Position numbers and translations under genes: made by a program. Shown here piece by piece: positions 17,836 through 26,366 of a stretch of DNA of 64,000 nucleotides. The notes below the pieces were generated by a model. It did not search any database. It worked only from the letters and a program-made list of their open reading frames with translations, and had not been told where the DNA came from. The first letter of the stretch is position 1. Each line of letters starts with the position of its first letter. The stretch covers positions 372,001 through 436,000 of the forward strand of contig NZ_CAJZAH010000002.1 in the NCBI RefSeq assembly GCF_914271545.1, given 5' to 3'. The DNA is from Cupriavidus respiraculi (GTDB taxonomy: Bacteria > Pseudomonadota > Gammaproteobacteria > Burkholderiales > Burkholderiaceae).

Positions 17836-17863
17836 TTGAAATTTTCACAATGCGAGATAGAAT
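17836..17863 (+). promoter_or_regulatory. Promoter of the iclR gene with internal operator-like element
   Basis: TTGAAA (17836-17841) and TAGAAT (17858-17863) are 16 bp apart and each match five of six consensus bases, 39 bp before the start codon. The spacer contains TTTCACAATGCGAGA, an imperfect inverted repeat that fits IclR self-repression. A similar AT-rich block occurs at 31131-31153. Confidence 0.6.
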
Positions 17864-17901
17864 CAGGCAATCGCTTAATTTGCCGCACGGCAACATTTCC
17901 C

Positions 17902-18687
17902 ATGGCAGAGGTAGAGAAGGAACCTGGCAAGACGTCGATCCAGGTCATCGAGCGCATGATGACGCTGCTCGATGCGCTGGCCGAACACGCCGATCCCGTC
18001 AGCCTGAAAGAGTTGTCGCAGTCCACCGGGCTGCATCCCTCCACGGCGCACCGCATCCTCAACGATATGGTGGCGTGCCGTTTCGTGGATCGCTCGGACC
18101 CCGGCAGCTACCGGCTCGGCATGCGGCTGCTGGAACTGGGCAACCTGGTCAAGGCGCGGCTGTCGGTGCGCGACGCGGCGCTGGCGCCGATGCGGGCCCT
18201 GCACCGCGTGACCGGCCAGACCGTAAACCTGTCGGTGCGCCAGGGCGACGAGATCGTCTATATCGAACGCGCCTACAGCGAGCGCTCGGGCATGCAGGTC
18301 GTGCGCGCCATCGGCGGCCGCGCGCCGCTGCATCTGACGTCGGTGGGCAAGCTGTTCCTCGCCGCCGATGAAGTGGCGCGGGTGCGCAACTACGCGACCC
18401 GCACGGGCCTCGCCGGCCATACCCGCACGTCGATCACCGAACTGACCAAGCTCGAACGCGAACTGAACTGGGTCCGCACCAACGGCTATGCGCGGGACAA
18501 CGAAGAGCTGGAGCTGGGCGTGCGCTGCATCGCCGCCGGCATTTACGACGACTCGCGCCGGCTGGTGGCCGGCCTGTCGCTGTCCGCGCCGGCCGACCGG
18601 CTGCAGGACAGCTGGCTGCAGAACCTGAAGGACACCGCGCTGCAGATTTCGCGCGGCATGGGCTACAGCGCCGAACCCGGCGCCTGA
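17902..18687 (+). CDS. IclR-family transcriptional regulator of the lut region
   Basis: Regulator of 261 residues. The N-terminal winged helix-turn-helix is about residues 13-75 (SLKELSQSTGLHPSTAHRIL). The IclR effector domain follows, with APLHLTSVGKLFLA and ELELGVRCIAAGIYDD, the conserved ligand-pocket stretch near the C-terminus. It is divergent from lutA and 154 bp ahead of an FAD-linked 2-hydroxyacid dehydrogenase, so it probably responds to lactate, glycolate or a related acid. The ATG at 17902 lies 39 bp after the promoter; earlier in-frame starts would precede that promoter. Confidence 0.9.
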   Translation: MAEVEKEPGKTSIQVIERMMTLLDALAEHADPVSLKELSQSTGLHPSTAHRILNDMVACRFVDRSDPGSYRLGMRLLELGNLVKARLSVRDAALAPMRALHRVTGQTVNLSVRQGDEIVYIERAYSERSGMQVVRAIGGRAPLHLTSVGKLFLAADEVARVRNYATRTGLAGHTRTSITELTKLERELNWVRTNGYARDNEELELGVRCIAAGIYDDSRRLVAGLSLSAPADRLQDSWLQNLKDTALQISRGMGYSAEPGA

Positions 18688-18841
18688 GCGATCCGGCGCG
18701 CCCGCGTTGCGGGCGTCCCCTTCCCCGCTGGTGCGGGAATCCGCATTCTTTCCCTCACGGGCGCCGCTATGCGCGCCGCCAGCCCGGCCGGCCCGTGATC
18801 CGACAATCCCTGCCCGCGGCAGGTCTGCCACTCGATACATC

Positions 18842-20254
18842 ATGCAAGCTTCCAATTTCCTCCCCCGCCTGGTCGAAGCCCTCGGACCCGACGTGGTCGC
18901 CACCGGCGCGGACGAAGTCGCTCCCTGGCTGTCCGACTGGCGGGGACTGTATCGCGGCAACGCCCAGGCGGTGGTGCGTCCGCGCACCACGGAAGAGGTG
19001 TCGCGCTGCCTGGCGCTGTGCCAGGAGGCCGCCGTGCCGGTGGTACCCCGCGGCGGCAACACCGGCCTGTGCGGCGGGGCCGCGCCGGACAGCAATACGG
19101 CCAACGTGGTGCTGAGCCTGGATCGCATGAACGCGATCCGCTCGATCGACACGATCGCCAACACCATGGTCGCCGAGGCGGGCTGCATTCTGGGCAATCT
19201 CCGGCGCGCGGCAGAGGACGCGGCGCGCCTGTTGCCGTTGAGCCTGGCGGCCGAGGACTCCTGCCAGATCGGCGGCAATCTGGCGACCAACGCCGGCGGC
19301 GTCAACGTCGTGCGCTACGGCATGACGCGCGAACTGGTGCTCGGCATCGAAGCCGTGCTGCCGAGCGGCGAGGTGTTCCATGGCCTGCGCACGCTGCGCA
19401 AGGACAATACCGGCTACGACCTGAAGCAGTTGCTGATCGGCTCCGAGGGCACGCTGGGCGTGATTACCGCCGCCGCGCTGCGGCTGTTCCCGCGCACCGA
19501 CAAGCGCTGCGTGGTGCTGGCCGCGGTGGAGTCGCCCCGCCAGGCGCTGGAACTGTTCGAGCTGCTGTTTGCGCAGTGCGGCGCCCGCCTGCAGGCGTTC
19601 GAGTTCTTCACCGGCGATTGCCTGGACCTGGTCCTCGCCCACGCCGAGGGCGTGCAGGAACCCTTCGCGCAGCGCTATCCCGCCTACGTGCTGATGGAAC
19701 TGGCCGACACGGCCGACGAGGCGGCGCTCAACGCGCTGCTGGAAGACGCCATGGGCCAGGCGCTGGAGCGCGAACTGTGCCTGGACGCAGCGGTGTCCGC
19801 GTCGATGGCGCAACTGCAGGGCATGTGGAAGCTGCGCGAGGAAATCTCCGAGGCGCAGCGCGCCGACGGTCCGCACCTGAAACACGATATTTCGCTGCCC
19901 ATCGAGCAGATCCCGGCGTTCATGGCCTCCATGCAGACCCGACTGGAGCGTCTGGACCCGTCGATCCGGCCCTTCATCTTCGGCCACTTCGGTGACGGCA
20001 ATCTGCACTACAACCTCTCGCGCCCGGCCAATGCCGAACGCGACTGGGCACAGGCGCACGGCGAGGCCGTCACGGCCGAGGTGCTCGACGAGGTCATGCG
20101 CTACGGCGGCAGCATCAGCGCGGAGCACGGCATCGGTCAGCTCAAGCGCGAGTACTTCCAGCGCTACAAGGACCCGCTGGAGCTGCGCATGATGGCCGGC
20201 ATCAAACAGTTGCTGGACCCGGCCGGCATCATGAATCCGGGCAAGCTGCTGTAA
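18842..20254 (+). CDS. FAD-binding oxidoreductase, GlcD/D-2-hydroxyacid dehydrogenase type
   Basis: Flavoprotein of 470 residues that oxidises a D-2-hydroxy acid. The FAD-binding domain (about 38-215) shows VVPRGGNTGLCGGAAPD and GGNLATNAGGVNVVRYGMTR. The C-terminal substrate domain has GHFGDGNLHYNLS and ISAEHGIGQLKREYF, the motifs holding the active-site metal/His in D-lactate and D-2-hydroxyglutarate dehydrogenases. It lacks Fe-S domains, unlike the 1016-residue enzyme at 2298. It follows the IclR gene and is divergent from lutAB; joint control could let the cell use both lactate isomers, but this is inference. Ends at a bidirectional terminator. Confidence 0.88.
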   Translation: MQASNFLPRLVEALGPDVVATGADEVAPWLSDWRGLYRGNAQAVVRPRTTEEVSRCLALCQEAAVPVVPRGGNTGLCGGAAPDSNTANVVLSLDRMNAIRSIDTIANTMVAEAGCILGNLRRAAEDAARLLPLSLAAEDSCQIGGNLATNAGGVNVVRYGMTRELVLGIEAVLPSGEVFHGLRTLRKDNTGYDLKQLLIGSEGTLGVITAAALRLFPRTDKRCVVLAAVESPRQALELFELLFAQCGARLQAFEFFTGDCLDLVLAHAEGVQEPFAQRYPAYVLMELADTADEAALNALLEDAMGQALERELCLDAAVSASMAQLQGMWKLREEISEAQRADGPHLKHDISLPIEQIPAFMASMQTRLERLDPSIRPFIFGHFGDGNLHYNLSRPANAERDWAQAHGEAVTAEVLDEVMRYGGSISAEHGIGQLKREYFQRYKDPLELRMMAGIKQLLDPAGIMNPGKLL

Positions 20255-20274
20255 GGGGCGGCGCGGAAAAGAAA

Positions 20275-20305
20275 AAAGCCCGGCAGTCCAGACTGCCGGG
20301 CTTTG
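20275..20305. terminator. Bidirectional rho-independent terminator
   Basis: AGCCCGGCAGTC (20277-20288) and GACTGCCGGGCT (20291-20302) form a 12-bp stem with a two-base loop. It has TTTG on the plus side and a run of A (T on the minus strand) before it, so it serves both the dehydrogenase at 18842 and the convergent endopeptidase gene. Confidence 0.85.
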
Positions 20306-20341
20306 TTGTCCCAGGTCGTTCCGCGCTTGCGCGCGTGGCGA

Positions 20342-21520
20342 TCAGATGCCGCGCGCCTGCTGCGAAGTGAGCACGTAGTGCGGCGAGGCGGGACCTTGCG
20401 TCAGGTTGGGCGACGACGGAAACGGACGCGAGTCGTGCGACGGCGAATGTTCCAGCCAGTCCTTGACGCGGTTCGCATCGGCGAAGCGCGAGAGCTTGCC
20501 GGCCGAGTCCAGGAACACCATCACCACATTGCGGCCGTGCACCTTGGCCTGCATCACCAGGCACTGTCCCGCCTCGGAGATGAAGCCGGTCTTCTGCAGG
20601 CCGATTTCCCAGTTGCCGCCGCGCACCAGGCGATTGGTGCTGACGTAATGCTGGGTGCGGCCCAGCACGTTGACCTCATGCTCGGTCTGCGTCGAGAACG
20701 CCCGGATGATCGGGTTGCGGTAGGCGGCATTGACCATGCGCACCAGGTCCACCGCGCTCGACACGTTGCTGCTCGACAGGCCACTCGAATCGACGAAGTG
20801 GCTGTCGTTCATGCCGAGTTCGCGCGCCTTGCGGTTCATCGCCTGCACGAACGCCGGCAGACCGCCCGGATAGTGGCGGCCCAGCGCCGAGGCGGCGCGG
20901 TTCTCCGACGACATCAGCGCCAGCAGCAGCATCTCCTCGCGTGTCAGCTGGGTGCCGAAGCGCAGCCGCGAACCGCTGTGCTTCTCGGTGTCGCGATCTT
21001 CCTCGGTAATGGTCAACACCTCGTCCAGCGGCAGGCGCGCGTCCATCACCACCAGCGCCGTCATCAACTTGGTGATCGAGGCGATCGGCAGGACCGCGGC
21101 GGAATTCTTCTGGAACAGCACTTCGTTCGTGTTCTGGTCCATCACCAGGGCCACGCTGGAGCGCAGCGCCAGCGCGTCGGCGGTGTCGCGCAGCCCGAGG
21201 GCTTCACCCAGAGACGGCTTCGACGGCGCGAACGACGCGCGCACAGGCGCCGCGTGGCGGCTGGCCACCGCCTGGCGCTTGCCACCCTTCAACACGACGA
21301 CCTTGCGGGACGACTTGGAGGAGGCCTTGGCCTCCTTCACGGATTTCTTTTGGACCTTTACGACCTTTTCGGTCTTTTTGCCGGCTTTTGCCGACGATTT
21401 CTTGGCTGCTTCAGCAGCCGGCGATGCCATCAGCGACACGGAGACCAGCATGGTCACCGCCATCGAGCGAAAGGGCATCGAGCCGAAGAATCTTGAGAAT
21501 GGGGAATCAGACCGGGACAT
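20342..21520 (-). CDS. pbpG: D-alanyl-D-alanine endopeptidase, PBP7-type (peptidase S11)
   Basis: Periplasmic penicillin-binding enzyme that cuts peptidoglycan cross-links. It has 392 residues: a signal peptide (about 1-38, ending PAAEAA), a Lys/Ser-rich linker (39-95) that is longer than in E. coli PBP7, then the S11 domain. The three active-site motifs are S148-I-T-K151, S205-E-N207 and K310-T-G312. The lysine-rich linker may bind the anionic wall. The ATG at 21520 is the only start giving a proper signal sequence. A promoter with TTGCTA and TACACT lies 32 bp upstream. Confidence 0.9.
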   Translation of the reverse strand: MSRSDSPFSRFFGSMPFRSMAVTMLVSVSLMASPAAEAAKKSSAKAGKKTEKVVKVQKKSVKEAKASSKSSRKVVVLKGGKRQAVASRHAAPVRASFAPSKPSLGEALGLRDTADALALRSSVALVMDQNTNEVLFQKNSAAVLPIASITKLMTALVVMDARLPLDEVLTITEEDRDTEKHSGSRLRFGTQLTREEMLLLALMSSENRAASALGRHYPGGLPAFVQAMNRKARELGMNDSHFVDSSGLSSSNVSSAVDLVRMVNAAYRNPIIRAFSTQTEHEVNVLGRTQHYVSTNRLVRGGNWEIGLQKTGFISEAGQCLVMQAKVHGRNVVMVFLDSAGKLSRFADANRVKDWLEHSPSHDSRPFPSSPNLTQGPASPHYVLTSQQARGI

Positions 21521-21835
21521 GATTCATTCAGCGCGCATCTGGAATGGCGCCAGTGTAGGAAAAAAAGAAATTGTTAGCAAGATTAATGACTTACGAAGCC
21601 TTATTAAAGTTCGCCTGTCAGTGCATTTCGTCATGCAAAAAATAAAGCGGCTAAATCACATTCCGATCTTGCGTCCCCTGAACGAGTCCGCGCCACCGAG
21701 GCGCTACCCGCTCCTTCGCCAGCTAACGGCGCAGCGGGGCAAAGCTGAAGTCGGGATTAGCCCTAACCCCTTGCTTCCGCGGGCCTCCAGGGTCAACGCG
21801 CGACCCCGCGGTTTGGTTCACCTGAGCGGCGCAGT
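21521..21835. other. Gap holding the pbpG promoter; no gene seen
   Basis: The part next to pbpG (21552-21660) is clearly AT-rich and carries the promoter; the remainder up to the thioesterase stop shows no gene, RNA or strong repeat that I can support. Confidence 0.5.
21552..21580 (-). promoter_or_regulatory. Promoter of pbpG
   Basis: On the minus strand TTGCTA (21580-21575) and TACACT (21557-21552) are 17 bp apart, each matching four of six consensus bases, in an AT-rich patch 32 bp before the start codon. Confidence 0.55.
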
Positions 21836-22285
21836 TCATTCCGCCGCCTGCGCCTCTGCCACCAGAGGCATCAGCGCGCGCCGCAATGGCGCCGGCAACG
21901 GCACAGGGCGGCGCGAGTGCCGGTCCACATACACGTGGACGAAGTGCCCCTGCGCCGCGGCGGTCTGCTCGTCGTTGCGGAACAGCCCGACCTCATAGCG
22001 CACGCTCGTATTGCCGACGCGGGCGACGCGCAGACCGGCCACCACCGTATCGGGAAAGCTAAGCGAGCCAAAGTAGTTGCACTGCGTCTCGATCACCAGC
22101 CCGATGGTCTCGCCCGCCTCCGGGTCAAGCACGCCCTGCTCGATCAGATATCGATTCACCACCGTGTCGAAATAACTGTAGTAGACAACGTTGTTGACAT
22201 GGCCATAGACGTCGTTGTCGGCCCAGCGTGTGGTGATTTTGTCGAAGTGTCGATAGGACGAGCGCGTGTCCGGTTGCTGTTTCAT
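21836..22285 (-). CDS. Hotdog-fold acyl-CoA thioesterase (YbgC/4-hydroxybenzoyl-CoA type)
   Basis: Cytoplasmic thioesterase of 149 residues. The motif RWADNDVYGHVNNVVYYSYFD (residues 20-40) is the 4HBT signature, with D25 as the likely catalytic Asp. It hydrolyses acyl-CoA, but the chain specificity cannot be read. Length fits the family (130-150). It lies 44 bp downstream of nothing on the same transcript except the EamA transporter, with which it may be co-transcribed. Confidence 0.85.
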   Translation of the reverse strand: MKQQPDTRSSYRHFDKITTRWADNDVYGHVNNVVYYSYFDTVVNRYLIEQGVLDPEAGETIGLVIETQCNYFGSLSFPDTVVAGLRVARVGNTSVRYEVGLFRNDEQTAAAQGHFVHVYVDRHSRRPVPLPAPLRRALMPLVAEAQAAE

Positions 22286-22329
22286 GGCGTCGGGTTTTCA
22301 AGAAAATGGGAACGAGGCGCCGGTCCGAT

Positions 22330-23253
22330 TTACCGGCGCATTACGAGAGCCACACCGGCGACGGCAACCACCATGCCGAGCGCGGCCAACGGCGGAAACC
22401 GTTCGCCGAACAGCGCCCATGCCATCACGGCCGTCGTCGGCGGCGTCAGGTACATCAGGCTGGACACCTTGGTGGCCGCGCCCTTGCGGATCAGCAGGAA
22501 CAGCAGGGAAATGGCGCCGATGGACAGCGCCAGGACGGACCACAGCAAAGCGCCGATCATCTCCGCGTTCCACTCGACCTGCCGCGTCTCGTACAGATAC
22601 ATGAAGGGCAGACAGGCCAGCGCCGCGGCTGCGAACTGAATCAGCGAGCCCATGCGCAGATCGAACATCGGGCAATACCGCTTCTGGTACAGGGTGCCGA
22701 CGGTGATCGACAGGAGCGCGCCCAGCGTCAGCGCAAGGCCGATTGGGGAGGCGGCACCACCGGACATCTTGTTGGCGACCACCAGCGCAACGCCCGCGAC
22801 GCCCAGCAGCAGGCCGGCCCACTGGGAGGCCACCAGCCGCTCGCCCATGCGGGCGGAAGCAAGCGCGGTCAGTACGGGCTGCATGCCGACGATCAGCGCG
22901 GTCATGCCGGCCGGCATCCCCAGCTTGATGGCTGCCCACACGCCGCCCAGATATCCGGCCTGGAGGAACAACCCCGCGATGGCGATGTGGCCGACTTGGC
23001 GCCAGTCCGTGCGGCCGGCGCGCCGCGGCAACGGCACGCGCGCCAGCGCGACGAAAGGCGCCATGACCACCAGCACGCCGGCGAAGCGCAGAAACAGAAA
23101 AGTCATCGGCTCGGCGTGGGGCATGCCGTACTTGGCCACGATAAAGCCGGTGCTCCATATCAGCACGAACAGCCAGGGCATCGACGCCAGCCAGAGCGCG
23201 CGGGCGCCAGTGGCGCGGACGGTGTGGCCGGGGGCCGTCATGCCGGGGCCCAT
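22330..23253 (-). CDS. EamA/DMT-family transporter
   Basis: Inner-membrane protein of 307 residues with ten predicted helices in two EamA repeats (about 30-160 and 175-305). Typical stretches are LIWSTGFIVAKYGMPHAEPM in helix 1 and SSLMYLTPPTTAVMAWALFG near the end of the second repeat. Such proteins export metabolites or amino acids; the substrate is unknown. Start at 23253 is uncertain: ATG at 23241 is equally possible. The thioesterase gene follows 44 bp downstream. Confidence 0.85.
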   Translation of the reverse strand: MGPGMTAPGHTVRATGARALWLASMPWLFVLIWSTGFIVAKYGMPHAEPMTFLFLRFAGVLVVMAPFVALARVPLPRRAGRTDWRQVGHIAIAGLFLQAGYLGGVWAAIKLGMPAGMTALIVGMQPVLTALASARMGERLVASQWAGLLLGVAGVALVVANKMSGGAASPIGLALTLGALLSITVGTLYQKRYCPMFDLRMGSLIQFAAAALACLPFMYLYETRQVEWNAEMIGALLWSVLALSIGAISLLFLLIRKGAATKVSSLMYLTPPTTAVMAWALFGERFPPLAALGMVVAVAGVALVMRR

Positions 23254-23460
23254 GTGCCGGTGACGGCCGCGGCGACGTGTTCGCTAGTGGCGGGAAGGGG
23301 CATCATCTGGGATGGAGGAAAAGGACGGAAAGGACGGCCGCCGCGCCTTCGGGAGCGACCCGCGATACTAGCACTGGCGCACGATTCGCTTTGGCCGCCG
23401 CCCGGGAGTGCGCGCCAGATAACAGTTTGCGGTTTCTTGATGGGTGTTTACCCTGCTTTG

Positions 23461-23477
23461 TTTGTGCGATGCACAAA
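23461..23477. promoter_or_regulatory. Palindromic candidate operator at phaP
   Basis: TTTGTGC and GCACAAA flank GAT in a perfect inverted repeat, five bases upstream of the phaP -35 box. PhaR, the PHB-responsive repressor, is known to bind at the phaP promoter in Cupriavidus, so this is a candidate site. Confidence 0.5.
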
Positions 23478-23482
23478 ACCCC

Positions 23483-23510
23483 TTGACAGGCAAACTCAGG
23501 CCCCTAGAAT
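23483..23510 (+). promoter_or_regulatory. Sigma-70 promoter of phaP
   Basis: TTGACA (perfect -35) at 23483-23488 and TAGAAT at 23505-23510 with a 16-bp spacer. Transcription would start near 23517, giving a leader of about 150 nt. Confidence 0.75.
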
Positions 23511-23667
23511 AGGCCTTGTTGCGACGCACCATTCACCGTTTCGGTGACGCCGCAGACACCAATCACGCCTGGGCTTGGCTGACGCAACGATGGGAGACCA
23601 CCGTCACGGCTTCGACATCTAGGCGGCTTAATTTGCTCGAACTCGACGTCATTCAATGGAGACTCGC

Positions 23668-24246
23668 ATGTCCTTTACCCCGGAACAAGTTGCAGCGGCT
23701 CAAAAGGCCAACCTCGAAACCCTGTTCGGCCTGACCACCAAGGCGTTCGAAGGCGTCGAAAAGCTGGTCGAACTGAACCTGCAAGTCGTCAAGACCACCC
23801 TGGCGGAGAACGTTGATCACGCCAAGCGCGTGCTGTCCGCCAAGGACGCGCAGGAAGTCATGGCCCTGCAGGTTTCGCTGATCCAGCCGGCCGCCGAAAA
23901 GGCCGTGGCCTATAGCCGCCACATCTACGAAATCGCCGCCGACACGCAGTCGGAATTCACCCGCGTCGCCGAAGCTCAACTGTCGGAAAGCACGAAGAAC
24001 GTGCAGTCGATGGTCGAGAACATGGCCAAGAACGCCCCCGCCGGTTCGGAATCGACCGTAGCGATCGTCAAGTCGGCCATCACCGCCGCCAACAACGCCT
24101 ACGAATCGGTCCAGAAGGCGACCAAGCAAGCCGTGGAAATCGCCGAAACGAACTTCCAGGCTGCTGCCACCGCCGCCACCAGCGCCGCGCAACAAGCCAG
24201 CGCCCAGGCATCCCGCTCGACCCGCAAGGCCGCTCCCGCGGTCTGA
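23668..24246 (+). CDS. phaP: Phasin, polyhydroxyalkanoate granule surface protein
   Basis: Small amphipathic protein coating polyhydroxybutyrate granules. With the ATG at 23668 it has 192 residues, as I recall for C. necator PhaP1, and it starts [20 protein letters not shown], almost the same as that protein; the block [18 protein letters not shown] also matches. It is all helical with an Ala/Ser-rich tail ([15 protein letters not shown]). GGAGA lies just upstream; the earlier in-frame ATG at 23656 has no such site. Strong own promoter, candidate PhaR operator and a terminator make it a single-gene unit, and it neighbours the genes that make acetyl-CoA, the PHB precursor. Confidence 0.95.
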   Translation: MSFTPEQVAAAQKANLETLFGLTTKAFEGVEKLVELNLQVVKTTLAENVDHAKRVLSAKDAQEVMALQVSLIQPAAEKAVAYSRHIYEIAADTQSEFTRVAEAQLSESTKNVQSMVENMAKNAPAGSESTVAIVKSAITAANNAYESVQKATKQAVEIAETNFQAAATAATSAAQQASAQASRSTRKAAPAV

Positions 24247-24293
24247 AGGAAAGCGCGGTAAGGACGTCCCAAGGACGTCCTGCAATACCCGAA

Positions 24294-24316
24294 AGCCCGG
24301 CTCTGCCGGGCTTTTT
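24294..24316 (+). terminator. Rho-independent terminator of phaP
   Basis: GCCCGGC and GCCGGGC flank TCT and are followed by TTTTT, 48 bp after the phaP stop. The A run before it could also serve the other strand. Confidence 0.88.
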
Positions 24317-24420
24317 CGTTTCCGCCGCGCCCTACCTGCAAGCGCGATTTCGTGCGCGCGGGTGGATCCTGGCGATTAATTGCATCCCTCTCCGCCCATG
24401 AACGGCAGCCAACAATGAGA

Positions 24421-24447
24421 AAGGCCCGCCGGACAGGCGGGCCTTCT
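24421..24447. terminator. Terminator hairpin downstream of lpdA
   Basis: AAGGCCCGCC (24421-24430) and GGCGGGCCTT (24436-24445) form a 10-bp stem with a five-base loop. On the minus strand, 40 bp after the lpdA stop, it is followed by TTCTCATT, a weak U tract. Confidence 0.7.
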
Positions 24448-24484
24448 CGTGGCGTTCCGGCTTGCCTCTCGGCAACCGCTCCGG

Positions 24485-26302
24485 TCAGCGCTTGCGCGGC
24501 GGCGGCACGTCCGTGCAGACGCCCTCGTAGATCTCCGCAGCCATGCCGATCGACTCGCCCAGCGTGGGATGCGGGTGGATGGTCTTGCCGATATCCACCG
24601 CGTCCGCGCCCATCTCGATCGCCAGGCATACCTCGCCGATCAGGTCGCCGGCATGCGTGCCGACGATGCCGCCCCCGATGATGCGGTGCGTCTCTTCGTC
24701 GAAGAGCAGCTTGGTGAAGCCCTCGTCGCGGCCGTTGGCGATGGCGCGGCCCGAGGCGGCCCACGGGAACACGCCCTTGCCGTACTTGATGCCCTCGGCC
24801 TTGCATTGCTCCTCGGTCAGGCCCGCCCAGGCCACTTCCGGATCGGTGTAGGCCACCGACGGAATCTGCTTCGCGTCGAAGTACGCCTTCTCGCCGTGCG
24901 CGGCTTCGGCCGCCACATGGCCCTCGTGCACGGCCTTGTGGGCGAGCATCGGCTGGCCGACGATATCGCCGATCGCAAAGATGTGCGGCACATTGGTGCG
25001 CATCTGCTTGTCGACCTCGATAAAGCCGCGGTCGGTCACCGCCACGCCTGCCTTCTCCGCGCCGATGCGCTTGCCGTTGGGCGCGCGGCCGACGGACACC
25101 AGCACCATGTCGTAGCGCTCCGCCTCGGCGGGCGCCTGCTCGCCTTCGAACCTGACATAGATGCCATCGGGCTTGGCTTCCACGCCCACGGTGCGGGTTT
25201 TCAGCATCACTTTGTTGAAGCGATGCTTGTTCATCTTCTCCCACACCTTGACGAGGTCGCGGTCCGCGCCCTGCATCAGGCCATCGAGCATTTCCACCAC
25301 GTCGATGCTCGCGCCCAGCGTGCTGTACACCGTGGCCATTTCCAGGCCGATGATGCCGCCGCCGATGACCAGCAGTTTCTTGGGCACCTCGGGCAGTTCC
25401 AGCGCGCCGGTCGAATCGACGATGCGCGGGTCCTCCGGGATGAACGGCAGCTTCACCGCCTGGCTGCCGGCCGCGATGATCGCCTTCTCGAAGCGGATCA
25501 CCGTCTTCTTGCCATTGGTGCCCTTGCCGTCGCCCTCGGTTTCCTGCACTTCCATGTGGTGCGGATCGAGGAAGGTGCCGATGCCGCGCACGACCTGCAC
25601 CTTGCGGGCGCGGGCCATGCCGCCCAGGCCGCCGGTCAGCTTGCCGACCACCGATTCCTTGTACTTGCGCAGGCCGTCCAGATCGATCTTCGCTTCGCCG
25701 AAGACGATGCCGTGCGCGGCCAGCGCGCGGGCCTCGTCGATGACGGCGGCGTTGTGCAGCAGCGCCTTCGACGGAATGCAGCCCACGTTCAGGCAAACCC
25801 CGCCGAGCGACGCATAGCGCTCGACCAGCACGGTCTGCATGCCCAGGTCGGCGCTGCGGAAGGCGGCGGAGTAGCCGCCGGGGCCGGCGCCCAGCACGAG
25901 CATCTCGCACTGGATATCGGCGGCGCCGGCGTGCGTGGCCGCGGCCGGCGCGGCGGCCGGCGCGGGAGCCGGTGCGGGAGCCGGGGCAGCCGCGGCCGGA
26001 GCCGGAGCCGGCGCGGCGGCCGGAGCGGCAGCGGGGGCCGGCGCAGGGGCCGCGCTGGCGCCCTGCTGCGATTCCACGGTGCAGATCAGAGCGCCCTTGG
26101 CGACCTTGTCGCCGACCTTGACCGCCACCGCAACCACCTTGCCGGCGGCGCTCGACGGCACGTCCATGCTGGCCTTGTCGGATTCCAGCACGATCAGCGA
26201 CTGTTCCTCCTCGACCGTATCGCCCGGCTTGACCAGTACCTCGATCACTTCCACCGCGTCGAAATCGCCGATATCCGGCACCTTGACTTCGATCACACTC
26301 AT
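24485..26302 (-). CDS. lpdA: Dihydrolipoyl dehydrogenase (E3) with N-terminal lipoyl domain
   Basis: FAD enzyme that reoxidises dihydrolipoyl groups of the pyruvate dehydrogenase complex with NAD+. It has 605 residues, longer than the usual 470, because a lipoyl domain (1-78, lipoylated lysine K43 in ESDKASM) and an Ala/Pro linker (80-125) precede the E3 fold. This layout matches C. necator PdhL. The FAD site is [15 protein letters not shown], the redox-active disulfide C170-LNVG-C175, the NAD site [15 protein letters not shown], and the C-terminal His-Glu pair lies in IHPHPTLGE. Last gene of aceE-aceF-lpdA; 64 bp after aceF. Confidence 0.95.
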   Translation of the reverse strand: MSVIEVKVPDIGDFDAVEVIEVLVKPGDTVEEEQSLIVLESDKASMDVPSSAAGKVVAVAVKVGDKVAKGALICTVESQQGASAAPAPAPAAAPAAAPAPAPAAAAPAPAPAPAPAAAPAAATHAGAADIQCEMLVLGAGPGGYSAAFRSADLGMQTVLVERYASLGGVCLNVGCIPSKALLHNAAVIDEARALAAHGIVFGEAKIDLDGLRKYKESVVGKLTGGLGGMARARKVQVVRGIGTFLDPHHMEVQETEGDGKGTNGKKTVIRFEKAIIAAGSQAVKLPFIPEDPRIVDSTGALELPEVPKKLLVIGGGIIGLEMATVYSTLGASIDVVEMLDGLMQGADRDLVKVWEKMNKHRFNKVMLKTRTVGVEAKPDGIYVRFEGEQAPAEAERYDMVLVSVGRAPNGKRIGAEKAGVAVTDRGFIEVDKQMRTNVPHIFAIGDIVGQPMLAHKAVHEGHVAAEAAHGEKAYFDAKQIPSVAYTDPEVAWAGLTEEQCKAEGIKYGKGVFPWAASGRAIANGRDEGFTKLLFDEETHRIIGGGIVGTHAGDLIGEVCLAIEMGADAVDIGKTIHPHPTLGESIGMAAEIYEGVCTDVPPPRKR

Positions 26303-26366
26303 GCTTTGCTCCTCTGCCCGCGGCCGCCATCACTGGCCGCGGTGTCGTTGTTCGGGGGCCCGGCGC

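Larger units (their letters stand above)
23254..23667. other. Gap before phaP: control region, no gene seen
   Basis: About 410 bp between the divergent EamA gene and phaP. The distal part has no recognisable gene. The proximal part carries a 17-bp palindrome (23461-23477) and a strong promoter (23483-23510). The leader of about 150 nt up to the phaP start shows no strong hairpin. Confidence 0.55.

Noticed and set aside
25935-26070. Low-complexity Ala/Pro codon repeats in lpdA (and similar ones in aceF) as a CRISPR or satellite
   Set aside because: They are in-frame flexible linkers between lipoyl and catalytic domains.
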